The notes: generated by a model from the letters alone, not told the origin. Positions 1-9,034 are shown, numbered from the stretch's first letter. The stretch is 64,000 nt of DNA from Paenibacillus oleatilyticus (GCF_018998565.1 NZ_JAHNZO010000012.1:124001-188000); one strand, 5' to 3'. Translations and numbers: made by a program.

Positions 1-2
1 GG

Positions 3-1478
3 CTCTGGACGGAGCAGGAGGACCGCCGGCTGGCGCCTCACCGGGCGCCCGAGATCATGGAAGCGGATCTGGCCGCTCTAGCGCTTGAGCTTGCCGCTTG
101 GGGCGTCGCCGATCCGGCGCAGCTCGCTTGGCTGACGCCGCCGCCTGCAGCCGCCTATGGTCAGGCGGTCGCGCTTCTGAAGCAGCTCGGCGCGCTGGGA
201 GACGACGGAGCGATTACCCCGCACGGCCGCCGTATGGCCGAGCTTGGCGTATCGCCCCGGCTCGCGCACATGATGCTGCGGGCGGTGCCGCTCGGGCTTG
301 GCGGGCTGGCCTGCGAGCTGGCTGCGCTGCTAAGCGACCGCGACCTGCTGCGTTCCCGGCCGGACTCGCCCAATGCGGACCTGCGGCTGCGCGTGGAGGC
401 ACTTCGCGGAGCGGGCAACGCGCAGGCGGCAGATCCGGCGGCCCGCCGCCGAATCGTGGCGGAGGCCGAGCAGGGGAAGCGCGCGCTGGGCGTACCGCTT
501 GAGCAAAGAGACGAAGTGAACGCCTGCGGCATGCTGCTTGCGTTCGCCTATCCCGACCGGATCGCGCAAACTAAAGGAAGTGGACGCTTCCTGCTGAGCG
601 GAGGCAGGGGCGGTTCGTTTGCGGGTCCTCAGCCGCTCTATGGCGAGAAATATTTGGTCGTCGCGGAGCTGGATGATCAGGGGGCGGATGGCCGCATCGA
701 TCTTGCGGCCCCGATCTCGGAGGAGCAGCTGCACCGGGTGTTCGCGGACGATATCGAAACGGAGACCGCAGTCGCGTGGGACCGGGCGGCTCAAGCGGTC
801 CGCGCCCGCAAGCGGGAGAAGCTCGGCGTGCTTACCTTGCGCGAAGCGCCGGTGGAAGCCCCGGACCCGGAGCAGGTGCTGAACGCGCTGCCTGAGGGCA
901 TCGTTGCCGAAGGCTTGTCCATGCTGCCGTGGACCAAGGCGGCGAAGCAGCTGCGCGAGCGCATCGGCTTCATGCACCAGGTAGACCCGGCTTGGCCCGA
1001 TGTTTCCGACGAGGCGCTGCTTGCGGGGCTGAAGGAATGGCTCGGCCCGCATCTGTACGGGCTCAAAAGCCGGGATGACCTGCAGCGGCTCTCGATGGCC
1101 GCGATTCTGGACGGCATGCTCCCGTGGCCGCAGCGCCAGCAGCTCGACGACTTCGTACCGACGCACATTACGGTGCCGAGCGGTTCGCGCATCCCGGTCG
1201 ATTACAGCGATCCGGCGTCGCCGGTGCTGGCCGTGAGGCTCCAGGAGCTGTTCGGCCTGCGGGAAACGCCGCGCATCGGGGGCGGCAAGGTGCCGCTCCT
1301 GCTGCATCTGCTTTCTCCTGCGCATCGGCCGGTACAAGTCACGCGCGATTTGGCGAGCTTTTGGCAGGACGCCTATTTTGAAGTGAAGAAGGATTTGAAG
1401 GGCCGCTATCCGAAGCACGTATGGCCGGACGATCCGCTGACGGCTTTGCCGACTAATCGCGCCAAGCCGCGCGTATAA
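3..1478 (+). CDS. hrpB: ATP-dependent helicase HrpB, C-terminal part (5' end outside window)
   Basis: The reading frame is open from the left edge, so this is the last 491 residues of a protein that starts upstream; the helicase motor domains are missing. The visible part starts in the helicase-associated region (RLAPHRAPEI, then a ratchet-like helical segment) and ends in the HrpB-specific C-terminal domain, whose hallmark LKGRYPKHVWPDDP lies close to the stop. HrpB is a DEAH-box family RNA/DNA helicase of poorly defined role. A strong hairpin follows 30 bases after the stop. Family assignment is firm; function in the cell is not established from sequence. Confidence 0.93.
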   Translation, partial: LWTEQEDRRLAPHRAPEIMEADLAALALELAAWGVADPAQLAWLTPPPAAAYGQAVALLKQLGALGDDGAITPHGRRMAELGVSPRLAHMMLRAVPLGLGGLACELAALLSDRDLLRSRPDSPNADLRLRVEALRGAGNAQAADPAARRRIVAEAEQGKRALGVPLEQRDEVNACGMLLAFAYPDRIAQTKGSGRFLLSGGRGGSFAGPQPLYGEKYLVVAELDDQGADGRIDLAAPISEEQLHRVFADDIETETAVAWDRAAQAVRARKREKLGVLTLREAPVEAPDPEQVLNALPEGIVAEGLSMLPWTKAAKQLRERIGFMHQVDPAWPDVSDEALLAGLKEWLGPHLYGLKSRDDLQRLSMAAILDGMLPWPQRQQLDDFVPTHITVPSGSRIPVDYSDPASPVLAVRLQELFGLRETPRIGGGKVPLLLHLLSPAHRPVQVTRDLASFWQDAYFEVKKDLKGRYPKHVWPDDPLTALPTNRAKPRV

Positions 1479-1506
1479 CTCGCTTTAGTTTTAGAAGGAC
1501 AAAACA

Positions 1507-1577
1507 AAAGAGGCGGTACCATGTCCTTCCCATCCGGCTATCCTGCCGGGCGGGAGGGAGACATGGGCCGCCTCTTT
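1507..1577. terminator. Long bidirectional hairpin between hrpB and the convergent membrane gene
   Basis: AAAGAGGCGG at 1507-1516 pairs with CCGCCTCTTT at 1568-1577, and the stem continues inward through GTACCATGTC/GACATGGGC with one interruption. It lies between two convergent genes and ends 8 bases before the minus-strand stop, so it can serve both. Confidence 0.75.
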
Positions 1578-1584
1578 CGCCGAT

Positions 1585-1920
1585 TTATTTCCAATTCCGA
1601 TACCCTTGGGACTGGCCGATTCTCACAAGGATCCAGCCGAAATAGATGACGGCTCCGGCCAGGATCAGGCTGATGAACTTCGGCAGCCAGAAGATGATGA
1701 GCGCCGCGCCCGCCAGCATGACCAGGCCGCTGCACACGCGCTTAAGCGTTGTGTCTGCCGTTCTCCACAGCCAGTAGCCGAAGGCGATCATCGCTAGAGC
1801 AAAAATATACCCGAATAATCCGCTGATGCCGCCCCAACCGATCAATCCGATAATGCCAATTCCCATCAGGACGAAGCCGCCTATCGTCTGTATGTTCCAT
1901 TTCAAGTTCATCGTCGTCAC
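1585..1920 (-). CDS. Small multi-pass membrane protein, LiaI/LiaF-like N-terminal region
   Basis: A 111-residue protein made almost entirely of four hydrophobic segments (about residues 9-27, 31-49, 60-80 and 82-101), ending in a short charged tail. Glycine-rich turns and paired helices resemble the transmembrane region found at the N terminus of LiaF/YvqF-type cell-envelope stress proteins, but the cytosolic domain of LiaF is absent. It is a single gene, divergent from the nitric oxide synthase gene. The function is unknown; the LiaF resemblance is a weak inference from hydrophobicity pattern. Confidence 0.7.
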   Translation of the reverse strand: MTTMNLKWNIQTIGGFVLMGIGIIGLIGWGGISGLFGYIFALAMIAFGYWLWRTADTTLKRVCSGLVMLAGAALIIFWLPKFISLILAGAVIYFGWILVRIGQSQGYRNWK

Positions 1921-2137
1921 CCGTCTTTCGTTCGTTTAGATCTTGTCTTTATTGTATACGAATTGCATGTCCGGTAAAACCGTCCAAAGGCGGTACGGAA
2001 GCTGGACTTTAGTCGGGGAGACGGGGCGGATGAGAGCAATCCGGCTTTTGCCACAGATTCGACACGGAATGACACGCGAAACCGGAAAAATGGCGGCTTG
2101 GACAGGCGGGCGGCGAGCTTTTTTCATGGGGCTGGGT

Positions 2138-2143
2138 TATAAT
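2138..2143 (+). promoter_or_regulatory. Possible -10 box of nos
   Basis: A perfect TATAAT lies 30 bases upstream of the nos start. No good -35 hexamer is seen 16-18 bases upstream, so this is only a candidate. Confidence 0.35.
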
Positions 2144-2172
2144 GGAGAAAAAATGCGGCGGAAGAGGACGAC

Positions 2173-3324
2173 ATGACGACGAATCAAGCGATACAAGAAG
2201 AAGCGGCGACGTTTGTAACGTCGTGCTATGAAGAGTTGGGCAAAAGCGGGGGGGAAACGCGTCGGCGGCTTGCGGACGTTCGGGAAGAGCTTTCCCGGCG
2301 CGGAACTTACGAGCTTACCTATGAGGAGCTTGCGCATGGTGCAAGAATGGCTTGGCGAAACAGCAACCGCTGCATCGGCAGGTTATTTTGGCCGTCGCTA
2401 AACGTGTTCGACGAGAGAGGGCTGGAGCGGGAAGACGACATTGCGGAAGCGATACTCCGCCATATCGCCTACGGGACCAACGGCGGCATGATCAGGCCTT
2501 CGATCACGGTGTTTGCCGCAGAAACGGGTGAGCGGCGTATCCGCATCTGGAACCATCAGCTGATCCGCTATGCCGGGTATGAAACCGGGAACGGGATCGT
2601 CGGCGATCCGGCCTCCGTCCGGTTCACGAAGGCTTGTATGAGCCTGGGCTGGAGGGGAGCGGGCATGCCGTTCGACGTGCTGCCGCTGGTCGTCCAAGTG
2701 AACGGGCGGCAGCCCCGGTGGTATCCAATTCCCGAACATTTGGTGATGGAGGTCCCTATTCAACACCCGGAATACGATTCGTTCGCCGGGCTGGGGCTCA
2801 AATGGTACGCCGTTCCGTTTATTTCCGACATGCTGTTGGACATTGGCGGCATCCGGTATACGGCAGCACCGTTCAACGGCTGGTACATGGGAACGGAGAT
2901 CGGCGCGCGCAATTTGGCCGATCCGGACCGTTACCATATGCTGCCGAAGGTGGCCGAGCTGCTGAAGCTGGATACGTCGACCAACGTATCCCTGTGGAAG
3001 GACAGAGCGCTGGTCGAGCTGAATGCGGCGGTTCTTCATTCCTTTAAGGCGGCAGGGGTCAGCATTATAGATCATCATACGGCGGCGGAGCAGTTCCGGC
3101 GGTTCGAGCAGCAGGAGGAACGGAGCGGCCGCCCGTTAACCGGGGATTGGACGTGGCTCATTCCTCCGGTTTCGCCGGCGGCGACGCATATTTTCCACCG
3201 GTCCTACGACGATCGCATCGTCAAGCCGAATTATTTTCGCCAAGCTTGCCCGTACGACATTATGGACGCCGGCGAGTCCGAGGTAAAGGCAGACCCGTCG
3301 GCCGATGTGCTGAGCAGAGGCTGA
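2173..3324 (+). CDS. nos: Nitric oxide synthase oxygenase
   Basis: A 383-residue bacterial NOS oxygenase: a haem enzyme that oxidises L-arginine to citrulline and nitric oxide using tetrahydrobiopterin or tetrahydrofolate and electrons from cellular flavoproteins. Cys67 in [10 protein letters not shown] is the haem thiolate ligand. The conserved block [15 protein letters not shown] supplies Glu242, the arginine-binding residue. Length matches the oxygenase-only enzymes of Bacillus and Staphylococcus; no reductase domain is present. The start ATG has a purine-rich GAAGAGGA 4 bases upstream. It is followed after 11 bases by a hydrolase-like gene, probably co-transcribed. In Bacillales NOS-derived NO is linked to oxidative-stress and antibiotic tolerance. 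Confidence 0.96.
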   Translation: MTTNQAIQEEAATFVTSCYEELGKSGGETRRRLADVREELSRRGTYELTYEELAHGARMAWRNSNRCIGRLFWPSLNVFDERGLEREDDIAEAILRHIAYGTNGGMIRPSITVFAAETGERRIRIWNHQLIRYAGYETGNGIVGDPASVRFTKACMSLGWRGAGMPFDVLPLVVQVNGRQPRWYPIPEHLVMEVPIQHPEYDSFAGLGLKWYAVPFISDMLLDIGGIRYTAAPFNGWYMGTEIGARNLADPDRYHMLPKVAELLKLDTSTNVSLWKDRALVELNAAVLHSFKAAGVSIIDHHTAAEQFRRFEQQEERSGRPLTGDWTWLIPPVSPAATHIFHRSYDDRIVKPNYFRQACPYDIMDAGESEVKADPSADVLSRG

Positions 3325-3335
3325 GGAGCGGTCAA

Positions 3336-4052
3336 ATGTCCATTTCTTACAGACCGCGGCTTTTCTTATTGTCCGGCATGGCGACGGCGCCGAATTTTAT
3401 GGAAACGTTCGGAGAGCAGCTGTGCCTCAGGCTGGAGGCGAAGGGGTTCCGGCCGGAGTACCGGCTGTTGTTCCCTTACGGCGACTGGAGCCGGAGAGCT
3501 GCGGCTCAGATGCTGGAAATCTACCGGGATCTGCGGTTGAGACCGCAAGCGGCCGCGCGCTCGATCGGAGGACGCAGGGCGGCGGAGGCGATCCGCAGCG
3601 CCTGTGGAGACGGCTTTCCCGTCCTGATCGGGCACAGCGGAGGCGGAGTGGCGGGCGTGCAGGCGGCCGAGCTGCTGCGTTCGGCGCTTTCCCTGCCGGG
3701 TATCCTGACGGTGCAGATCGGCTCTCCGAAATGCCCGGTAAGTCCCGCAGGTCGGGAACGGGCGCTTTACATACGCGGCATCGGCACGAAAGGCGGCGAT
3801 CCGATCGCCCGGCTTGGCTCGTGGGGCGGCTGGGTAGCGGCAGGCTCCGGGTTTCGTCACCGGCTCCGGTACGACCGCTTCAAGCATGCGCCGGCGTATC
3901 GGATCAACCTGGCACTGACGGGCGGGCATCCGGACTATTTTCGCGGCCATGAGCCGTTCGTGAATTCGGACGGACGAACCAATCTGCAAATCGTCGCCGA
4001 TTATACGACGGGGTGGCTGCTGGAGCGATGGGATTCGGAAAGTGGGGCTTGA
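3336..4052 (+). CDS. Alpha/beta-hydrolase-like protein downstream of nos
   Basis: A 238-residue protein with the nucleophile-elbow motif LIGHSGGG (Ser101) typical of alpha/beta hydrolases and lipases. It starts at ATG 3336, with GAGGAG placed 7 bases upstream and overlapping the nos stop region. A longer frame begins inside nos but has no ribosome-binding site. A histidine-rich C-terminal region (GGHPDYF...HEPF) could supply the catalytic His. No signal peptide is seen, so it is probably cytosolic. Substrate unknown. Placement 11 bases after nos suggests one transcript, but no functional link is known. Confidence 0.75.
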   Translation: MSISYRPRLFLLSGMATAPNFMETFGEQLCLRLEAKGFRPEYRLLFPYGDWSRRAAAQMLEIYRDLRLRPQAAARSIGGRRAAEAIRSACGDGFPVLIGHSGGGVAGVQAAELLRSALSLPGILTVQIGSPKCPVSPAGRERALYIRGIGTKGGDPIARLGSWGGWVAAGSGFRHRLRYDRFKHAPAYRINLALTGGHPDYFRGHEPFVNSDGRTNLQIVADYTTGWLLERWDSESGA

Positions 4053-4081
4053 CATTTATTTTAAATATGTCATAATGACAT
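4049..4081 (+). promoter_or_regulatory. Promoter of the nicotinamidase-pncB operon with three TGACAT half-sites
   Basis: TTGACA (4049-4054) and CATAAT (4071-4076) are 16 bases apart. TGACAT appears at 4050-4055, as ATGTCA at 4067-4072, and again at 4076-4081. The last two form the palindrome ATGTCAT-A-ATGACAT that covers the -10 box. The -35 box overlaps the stop codon of the preceding gene. The half-site arrangement suggests a repressor operator, perhaps for an NAD-related regulator; the regulator is not identifiable from sequence. Confidence 0.6.
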
Positions 4082-4145
4082 TATCGAAAGGATAGAGTTG
4101 CTAGGCTATATTGAATACAGACGCATGGAAAAGGAAGGTGCCCTT

Positions 4146-4700
4146 ATGAAAGCTCTCGTTGTGATCGATTATACGGTCGATTTCGTTACCGGCAAGCTGC
4201 CGTGCGGGCAGCCGGCGATCGATTTGGAGCAAAGAATCGCCGAATTGACGGAACGGTTTGTCGAAGGGGGCGATCTGGTCGTCATGGCCGTCGACCTTCA
4301 TGAGGAAAATGACGCGTATCATCCGGAACACAAGCTGTTTCCGCCGCATAACATCCGCGGTACGGAAGGCCGCAAGCTGTACGGCAGGCTTCACGATATC
4401 TATTCGGCGCGTCAGGACCGCATGGATTGGATGGACAAAACGAGATACAGCGCCTTCTGCGGGACGGATCTGGAGCTGCGGCTGCGGGCCCGCGGCATCG
4501 ACGAGGTGCACCTGATCGGCGTCTGTACGGACATTTGCGTGCTGCATACCGCCGTGGATGCCTATAATAAGGGGTATAAAATCGTTGTTCATGAGGACGC
4601 GGTCGCGAGCTTCAATCCGACCGGACACGAATGGGCACTGAATCATTTTAAGAACGTGCTGGGCGCCGAAGTCGTCCGCGCTGCAGATAAAAACGTCTAA
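4146..4700 (+). CDS. Nicotinamidase-type cysteine hydrolase (isochorismatase superfamily)
   Basis: A 184-residue hydrolase. The catalytic triad is visible as Asp8 (VVIDYT), Lys98 (MDKTRY) and Cys131 (GVCTDICVLH), with the cis-peptide motif typical of the fold. The likely reaction is nicotinamide to nicotinate plus ammonia. Support comes from the next gene, nicotinate phosphoribosyltransferase, which would use the product in NAD salvage. The start at ATG 4146 was chosen because AAGGAAGGTG precedes it; an upstream in-frame start at 4098 lacks a ribosome-binding site. The related isochorismatase activity cannot be excluded by motif alone, but context favours nicotinamidase. Confidence 0.88.
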   Translation: MKALVVIDYTVDFVTGKLPCGQPAIDLEQRIAELTERFVEGGDLVVMAVDLHEENDAYHPEHKLFPPHNIRGTEGRKLYGRLHDIYSARQDRMDWMDKTRYSAFCGTDLELRLRARGIDEVHLIGVCTDICVLHTAVDAYNKGYKIVVHEDAVASFNPTGHEWALNHFKNVLGAEVVRAADKNV

Positions 4701-4721
4701 CGAAGCGAGAGGGGAACTACG

Positions 4722-6164
4722 ATGAGCTGCGACAATTTGACGCTTCTTACGGATAAATATCAAATTAACATGATGTATGCCCACTGGTTCAACGGCTCGC
4801 TGGACCGCAAGGCAGTGTTCGAGGCTTACTTCCGCAAGCTGCCGTTCGGCAACGGATATGCCGTGTTTGCAGGCCTGCAGCGCATCGTCGAATATATTCA
4901 GCACCTGCAATTCGACGAAGCGTCGATCCGGTACTTGGCGGAGCAGGAGGAGAATTACGACCCGGCCTTTCTGGAAAAGCTGCGCCAGTTCCGTTTTACC
5001 GGTTCGTTATGGGCGGTGGAGGAAGGGTCGCTGGTGTTTCCGAACGAGCCGCTGATCCGGGTCGAAGCAAGCGTCTTTGAAGCGCAGTTGCTGGAGACGG
5101 CGATCTTGAACTTCATGAACTACCAGACGCTGATCGCGACCAAGGCGTCGCGTATCCGGCAGGTCGCACCGGACGATGTGCTGATGGAATTCGGCACGCG
5201 GCGGGCCCAGGAGGCGGATGCCGCGGTATGGGGCGCGCGGGCGACATATATCGCCGGCTTCGATGCCACTTCGAACATGAGAGCAGGCATGATGTTCGGC
5301 ATTCCGACGAAGGGGACGCACGCGCACGCTTGGGTGCAGGACCACGATTCGGAGGAAGAGGCGTTCCGGAAATTCTCGGCCGCGCTGCCCGATCAGGTCA
5401 CGCTGCTGGTCGACACGTACGATACGATCAAAAGCGGCGTGCCGCACGCGATTGAAACGGCAAAGTGGCTGCAAAGCCAGGGCAAACGGATGAGCGCGAT
5501 CCGGCTTGACAGCGGAGACTTGGCTTATCTGTCGAAAACGGCGCGCGCAATGCTGGACGAAGCAGGGTTGCAGGATGTCAAGATCGTCGCGTCGAACGAT
5601 TTGGACGAGAACATTATTTTCAACCTGAAAGCCCAAGGGGCGAGAATCGACAGCTGGGGAGTCGGCACGAAGCTGATTACGGCGGCCGACCAGCCCGCGC
5701 TGGGCGGTGTGTACAAGCTGGTCGCCCGCGAGCGGGAGGACGGCTTCGTACCGGTGATCAAAATTTCGGGCAATCCGGAAAAAGTGACGACGCCGGGGAT
5801 TAAGGACGTATACCGTATCGTAAATCGCGAGACCAACAAGGCGATGGCGGACTATATCGCGTTGACCGACGAGGACGATGTGCAGCAGGGCAAGCCGCTG
5901 AAGCTGTTCGACCCGGTGCACCCGTATATTTCGAAAACGGTGGAGCAATACGAAGCGCAGCCGATGCTTCGTCCGATTTTTGCGGACGGCAAGCAGGTGT
6001 ACGAGCTGCCCACGCTGGGCACCATCCGCGAGCATCACCGGAATCAGCTGACCTTATTCTGGCCGGAATATTTGCGCAAGCTGAATCCGGAAGTATATCC
6101 CGTTGACCTGAGCCCTAAAGCTTGGGACCAGAAGATGGAGCTGATCCGCCAACATAAAGGATAG
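4722..6164 (+). CDS. pncB: Nicotinate phosphoribosyltransferase
   Basis: A 480-residue enzyme that converts nicotinate and PRPP to nicotinate mononucleotide, the committing step of the Preiss-Handler NAD salvage pathway. Conserved family blocks are present: LTDKYQINMMYA near the N terminus, FGTRRAQE, the histidine-containing GIPTKGTHAHAWV, and IRLDSGD. It lies 21 bases after the nicotinamidase gene with AGAGGGG as ribosome-binding site, so the pair forms a two-gene salvage operon. It ends at a strong intrinsic terminator. Length is usual for the bacterial type. Confidence 0.95.
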   Translation: MSCDNLTLLTDKYQINMMYAHWFNGSLDRKAVFEAYFRKLPFGNGYAVFAGLQRIVEYIQHLQFDEASIRYLAEQEENYDPAFLEKLRQFRFTGSLWAVEEGSLVFPNEPLIRVEASVFEAQLLETAILNFMNYQTLIATKASRIRQVAPDDVLMEFGTRRAQEADAAVWGARATYIAGFDATSNMRAGMMFGIPTKGTHAHAWVQDHDSEEEAFRKFSAALPDQVTLLVDTYDTIKSGVPHAIETAKWLQSQGKRMSAIRLDSGDLAYLSKTARAMLDEAGLQDVKIVASNDLDENIIFNLKAQGARIDSWGVGTKLITAADQPALGGVYKLVAREREDGFVPVIKISGNPEKVTTPGIKDVYRIVNRETNKAMADYIALTDEDDVQQGKPLKLFDPVHPYISKTVEQYEAQPMLRPIFADGKQVYELPTLGTIREHHRNQLTLFWPEYLRKLNPEVYPVDLSPKAWDQKMELIRQHKG

Positions 6165-6191
6165 GATGGCGTACGCAGCCGTTCCTTCATT

Positions 6192-6221
6192 GGAGCCTGA
6201 ACATGTCAGGCTCCTTTTTTT
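6192..6221 (+). terminator. Intrinsic terminator of pncB (copy 1 of a repeated hairpin)
   Basis: GGAGCCTGA and TCAGGCTCC form a 9-bp stem (6192-6214) around ACATG, followed by seven Ts. Closely similar hairpins recur at 7181 and 8830. Confidence 0.9.
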
Positions 6222-6253
6222 ATGGCTGGCTGATTCATCCCGGAAGGGCATTA

Positions 6254-6967
6254 CTAACGGTTTACATCCACAGAATAGGTTACGATTTTTGGCAATTGAA
6301 TGGTTAAATAATGAGTCGGACCAGCATCGTTAAACTCATTGTGATCAATTTTTTTGTCCACCCATACACCGAGAATCGGGACAAAATATTGAAGCGATCT
6401 GAACCAAAAATAGGTTAGCGTTATATCCAATTTGTATTCATCATAACCGACCGCAGTGTAGTATTCCCTTGTGTTGTAAGGCGATGAAGGATCAGGACCA
6501 TCGTATTCCTTGGAAGTATCGTAAGTTTCGGTAATCGTATCGGAGTTTTTCCCGGTAAGGATGGAGTATATGGATGAGAGTTCAAAAGCCGAAGTCACGT
6601 TTGGCTCAATCGAGGTTATTTTTTTGGACTGCGTAAAAGGTTGGGCTAGCTTCTGTTTTTGACCTTTCGCTACGCTAATTAACTTATGTTGATCGGTTAG
6701 AGGAAGGGAATCGTATTTTTCAACTTTTTTGTTGAGTGTTTTCCAAACCCAGGGGCCTACGCATGATTTGATTCGGTCTCCGTTCGAAAGAGGCTCATAC
6801 CTGCAAACTTCTTGACTGGGATCACTTGACATCGTCACTTGATCTTTCGTAATAGCGGTTGGGCTTGCATTTGGTTCCATTGGAATGCTTGAGGATTCCG
6901 CAAATGCTGAGGGGACAAGTAGAGACATCAACAGCAAAGAGATAGATATAAGCTTCAATTTTCTCAC
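6254..6967 (-). CDS. Secreted protein of unknown function, AT-rich
   Basis: A 237-residue protein that starts at GTG 6967 behind an excellent AGGAGG with 8-9 base spacing. Residues 1-23 are a classical signal peptide (MRKLK, a leucine/isoleucine core, then SAFA as cleavage site). The mature part is polar and Tyr/Thr-rich with two cysteines (EVCRYE and KSCVGP) that might pair. I recognise no domain. Its base composition is much more AT-rich than its neighbours, it lies opposite to pncB, and it is flanked by two copies of one terminator sequence. All this points to a recently acquired gene. Confidence 0.72.
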   Translation of the reverse strand: MRKLKLISISLLLMSLLVPSAFAESSSIPMEPNASPTAITKDQVTMSSDPSQEVCRYEPLSNGDRIKSCVGPWVWKTLNKKVEKYDSLPLTDQHKLISVAKGQKQKLAQPFTQSKKITSIEPNVTSAFELSSIYSILTGKNSDTITETYDTSKEYDGPDPSSPYNTREYYTAVGYDEYKLDITLTYFWFRSLQYFVPILGVWVDKKIDHNEFNDAGPTHYLTIQLPKIVTYSVDVNR

Positions 6968-7335
6968 ACAATTGACCTCCTAAAAATGAAAATTTGTCCG
7001 AAGATTACGAGAACCCGACGGAACAAGAAATAATAGAGGCTCAAGTCGGGTCGAGTCATTGAATTTATTTAATACCAACCAACTCCTTATATTGTAATTT
7101 ATTTACTATAAAATATATTAGTATAAATTCCTTAATATGTAAAATATTTTTTGCAGCTTTAATTATGCGACTGCGAGGTTGGAGCCTGAAACATGTCAGG
7201 TTCCTTTTTGCGTTCCGGTAAAAAAAGATGGTTCGTTTCGCAATGTTATAGTATTATTATACATATAAGTTTTATTATGGATTATTTGTATTGTTTTACT
7301 CTTGTATCTACTAAAATTTTCGGGAGGAAACGGAG
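6968..7335. other. AT-rich intergenic region between two orphan secreted-protein genes
   Basis: This holds the ribosome-binding site of the minus-strand gene, a strongly AT-rich stretch (about 7060-7165) that may carry promoters, and a hairpin copy at 7181-7204. I see no gene in it. Confidence 0.6.
7181..7209 (+). terminator. Second copy of the GGAGCCTGA hairpin
   Basis: GGAGCCTGA...TCAGGTTCC followed by TTTTT. It matches the pncB terminator almost base for base, including the ACATG loop, yet no plus-strand gene ends here. It looks like a duplicated terminator rather than the end of a transcript. Confidence 0.7.
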
Positions 7336-8757
7336 ATGCTGTTCAAAACACAACATCGGCAAATCATCGTCATGATTATGTTAGGCTTGCTAGTCAGCAC
7401 GATTTTTCCCTTCTCGGCTTCGGCCGGTGTCGAAAAAACAAAAACACCGACGATAGACGGAGACCTCTATGACAATGACCCCTATTTAAGAGGCTGGGCC
7501 GAACCGGATGCTACAGTAACGTTCCAACGGTCGGACGGGACCTACAAGGTGGGGACCGCCAAATGGGACGGCGAGTATATGATCTATCACGACTACGATA
7601 GGTGGCCATGGATACTTAAAGGCGGGGAGCAATTGGCTCTTTGGGCACAGGCTCCGGGAAAAACGGTTAGCGATACCGTATATATCCCCGTACTGCCATC
7701 GGTGCAGACGTCTAAGCCAACCGTTACTGGGAATGTCTATGCAAATGGCGGGTGGCTTAGCGGAACAACGGAACCCGGTAAGCTCGTATATCTTACACTG
7801 AAAAACAATTCCGGATACGTGGTAGGGAGCGCTTCAACGGAAACCGGCTTTTATACGATGCAAGTCAAGCCGTCCTACCCCATAACCGCCAGGGAAAAAC
7901 TGCAATTGGTAGCGAAAGCCATGGGCGCCGGGATAAGGGAAAGCGACCCGGTCACGGTTACAGTCTTGCCGCTAAAAGGAAAAACGGCGGCCCCTACCGT
8001 AGCGGGGGGAGTCTATGAGCGCTCATTGAAGGGGCTTACCGAGCCTGGGTCCGTCGTAACGATCCAACGAGCCAGCGGCTTGGAGTCTCAAGTGACGTCA
8101 TCCCGGGAAGACGGAACGTTTTCCGTAGACCTGAACATCGATTCTTATAAACTGGGAGAAAAGCTGAAATTAACGGCGGTAACCTATGGTAAAACGGTTA
8201 GTGATCCGGTTTACGCCATTGTTCAACCCTCACCCAAAAGCTCAGTCCCGACCGTATCGGGAAATGTTTATTCGAATGGCCCATGGATTAGCGGCAGTAC
8301 GGAACCGAATACGCGCGTTTTCGTACGATTGAAAAAAGCGGACGGAACTCATATCCTAGGGGATTGGACAACTAACGGCTCGTATTCTATTAAAAGTCTA
8401 CGGACCGTCCCAATGGAAAAGCTGTACGTAACGGCCATGGCCGATGGGAAAAAGGAGAGCGACCCGGTTCCGGTAACCACCATCCCGACCGTGGGGAAAA
8501 CGGATGCGCCTGCGATAATCGGTCATGTAGACGCAGTAAACGGGATTCTCAACGGGAAAGCCGAACCCGGATCAGAAATAACGATTAATCGACCGAACTA
8601 TCAGCTTCATAGCCAGCCCTCCAGCACCGACGGTTCCTTTTCCATAGATCTGCATTGGCATCAACTCCGCGTCGGCGAGCAGTTAACGGTTACGGCGGAA
8701 ACGGTCGGGAAAGGGATCAGCGATGAGGTTCCTATTATCGTTCAGCCGGCGCCGTAA
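7336..8757 (+). CDS. Secreted protein with five tandem Ig-like repeats
   Basis: A 473-residue exported protein. A signal peptide covers about residues 1-30 (hydrophobic core, then FSASAG). The rest is five repeats of roughly 85-93 residues, each built on the pattern PT(V/I)xGxVY, a short loop, GxxEPGxxVTI, a DGxF(S/T)(V/I) strand, and KTVSDPVxVxVxP. This is the signature of bacterial Ig-like (Big_6/Big_9 type) beta-sandwich modules. Odd repeats (1, 3, 5) resemble one another more than the even ones. No enzymatic domain, LPXTG or S-layer motif is seen, so a surface-binding or structural role is only a guess. The start is supported by GGGAGG 10 bases upstream. Confidence 0.82.
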   Translation: MLFKTQHRQIIVMIMLGLLVSTIFPFSASAGVEKTKTPTIDGDLYDNDPYLRGWAEPDATVTFQRSDGTYKVGTAKWDGEYMIYHDYDRWPWILKGGEQLALWAQAPGKTVSDTVYIPVLPSVQTSKPTVTGNVYANGGWLSGTTEPGKLVYLTLKNNSGYVVGSASTETGFYTMQVKPSYPITAREKLQLVAKAMGAGIRESDPVTVTVLPLKGKTAAPTVAGGVYERSLKGLTEPGSVVTIQRASGLESQVTSSREDGTFSVDLNIDSYKLGEKLKLTAVTYGKTVSDPVYAIVQPSPKSSVPTVSGNVYSNGPWISGSTEPNTRVFVRLKKADGTHILGDWTTNGSYSIKSLRTVPMEKLYVTAMADGKKESDPVPVTTIPTVGKTDAPAIIGHVDAVNGILNGKAEPGSEITINRPNYQLHSQPSSTDGSFSIDLHWHQLRVGEQLTVTAETVGKGISDEVPIIVQPAP

Positions 8758-8829
8758 ATCGCCGGGTTGGTTGGAAAGCCCGTCCCCTCACGTGGCGAAC
8801 GAGTTTTAAATGATGGACTTGCTAGATTG

Positions 8830-8861
8830 GAGCCTGAAAAAAAGATCAGGCTCCTTTTTTA
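8830..8861 (+). terminator. Terminator of the Ig-repeat gene (copy 3 of the hairpin)
   Basis: GGAGCCTGA and TCAGGCTCC with an A-rich loop, followed by six Ts. The same stem as at 6192 and 7181 with a different loop. Confidence 0.88.
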
Positions 8862-9034
8862 ATGCTTGTCCTTCAAGTGCGGCTGCTTTGCCCAGATGCC
8901 ACGATTCGTTAAATACATACACTTAAAAAACACACGTATCATGTAACCTAATCTTGATACAGCTTGTTGCATGGGATTAAGTCGGAATCAAGTCAGACCC
9001 GCCAAAAGACCATTCCAGGAGGTGAAGAAACGAA

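Noticed and set aside
330-1418. 362-residue minus-strand frame inside hrpB
   Set aside because: A codon-bias shadow of the hrpB frame. No ribosome-binding site and no protein-like motifs.
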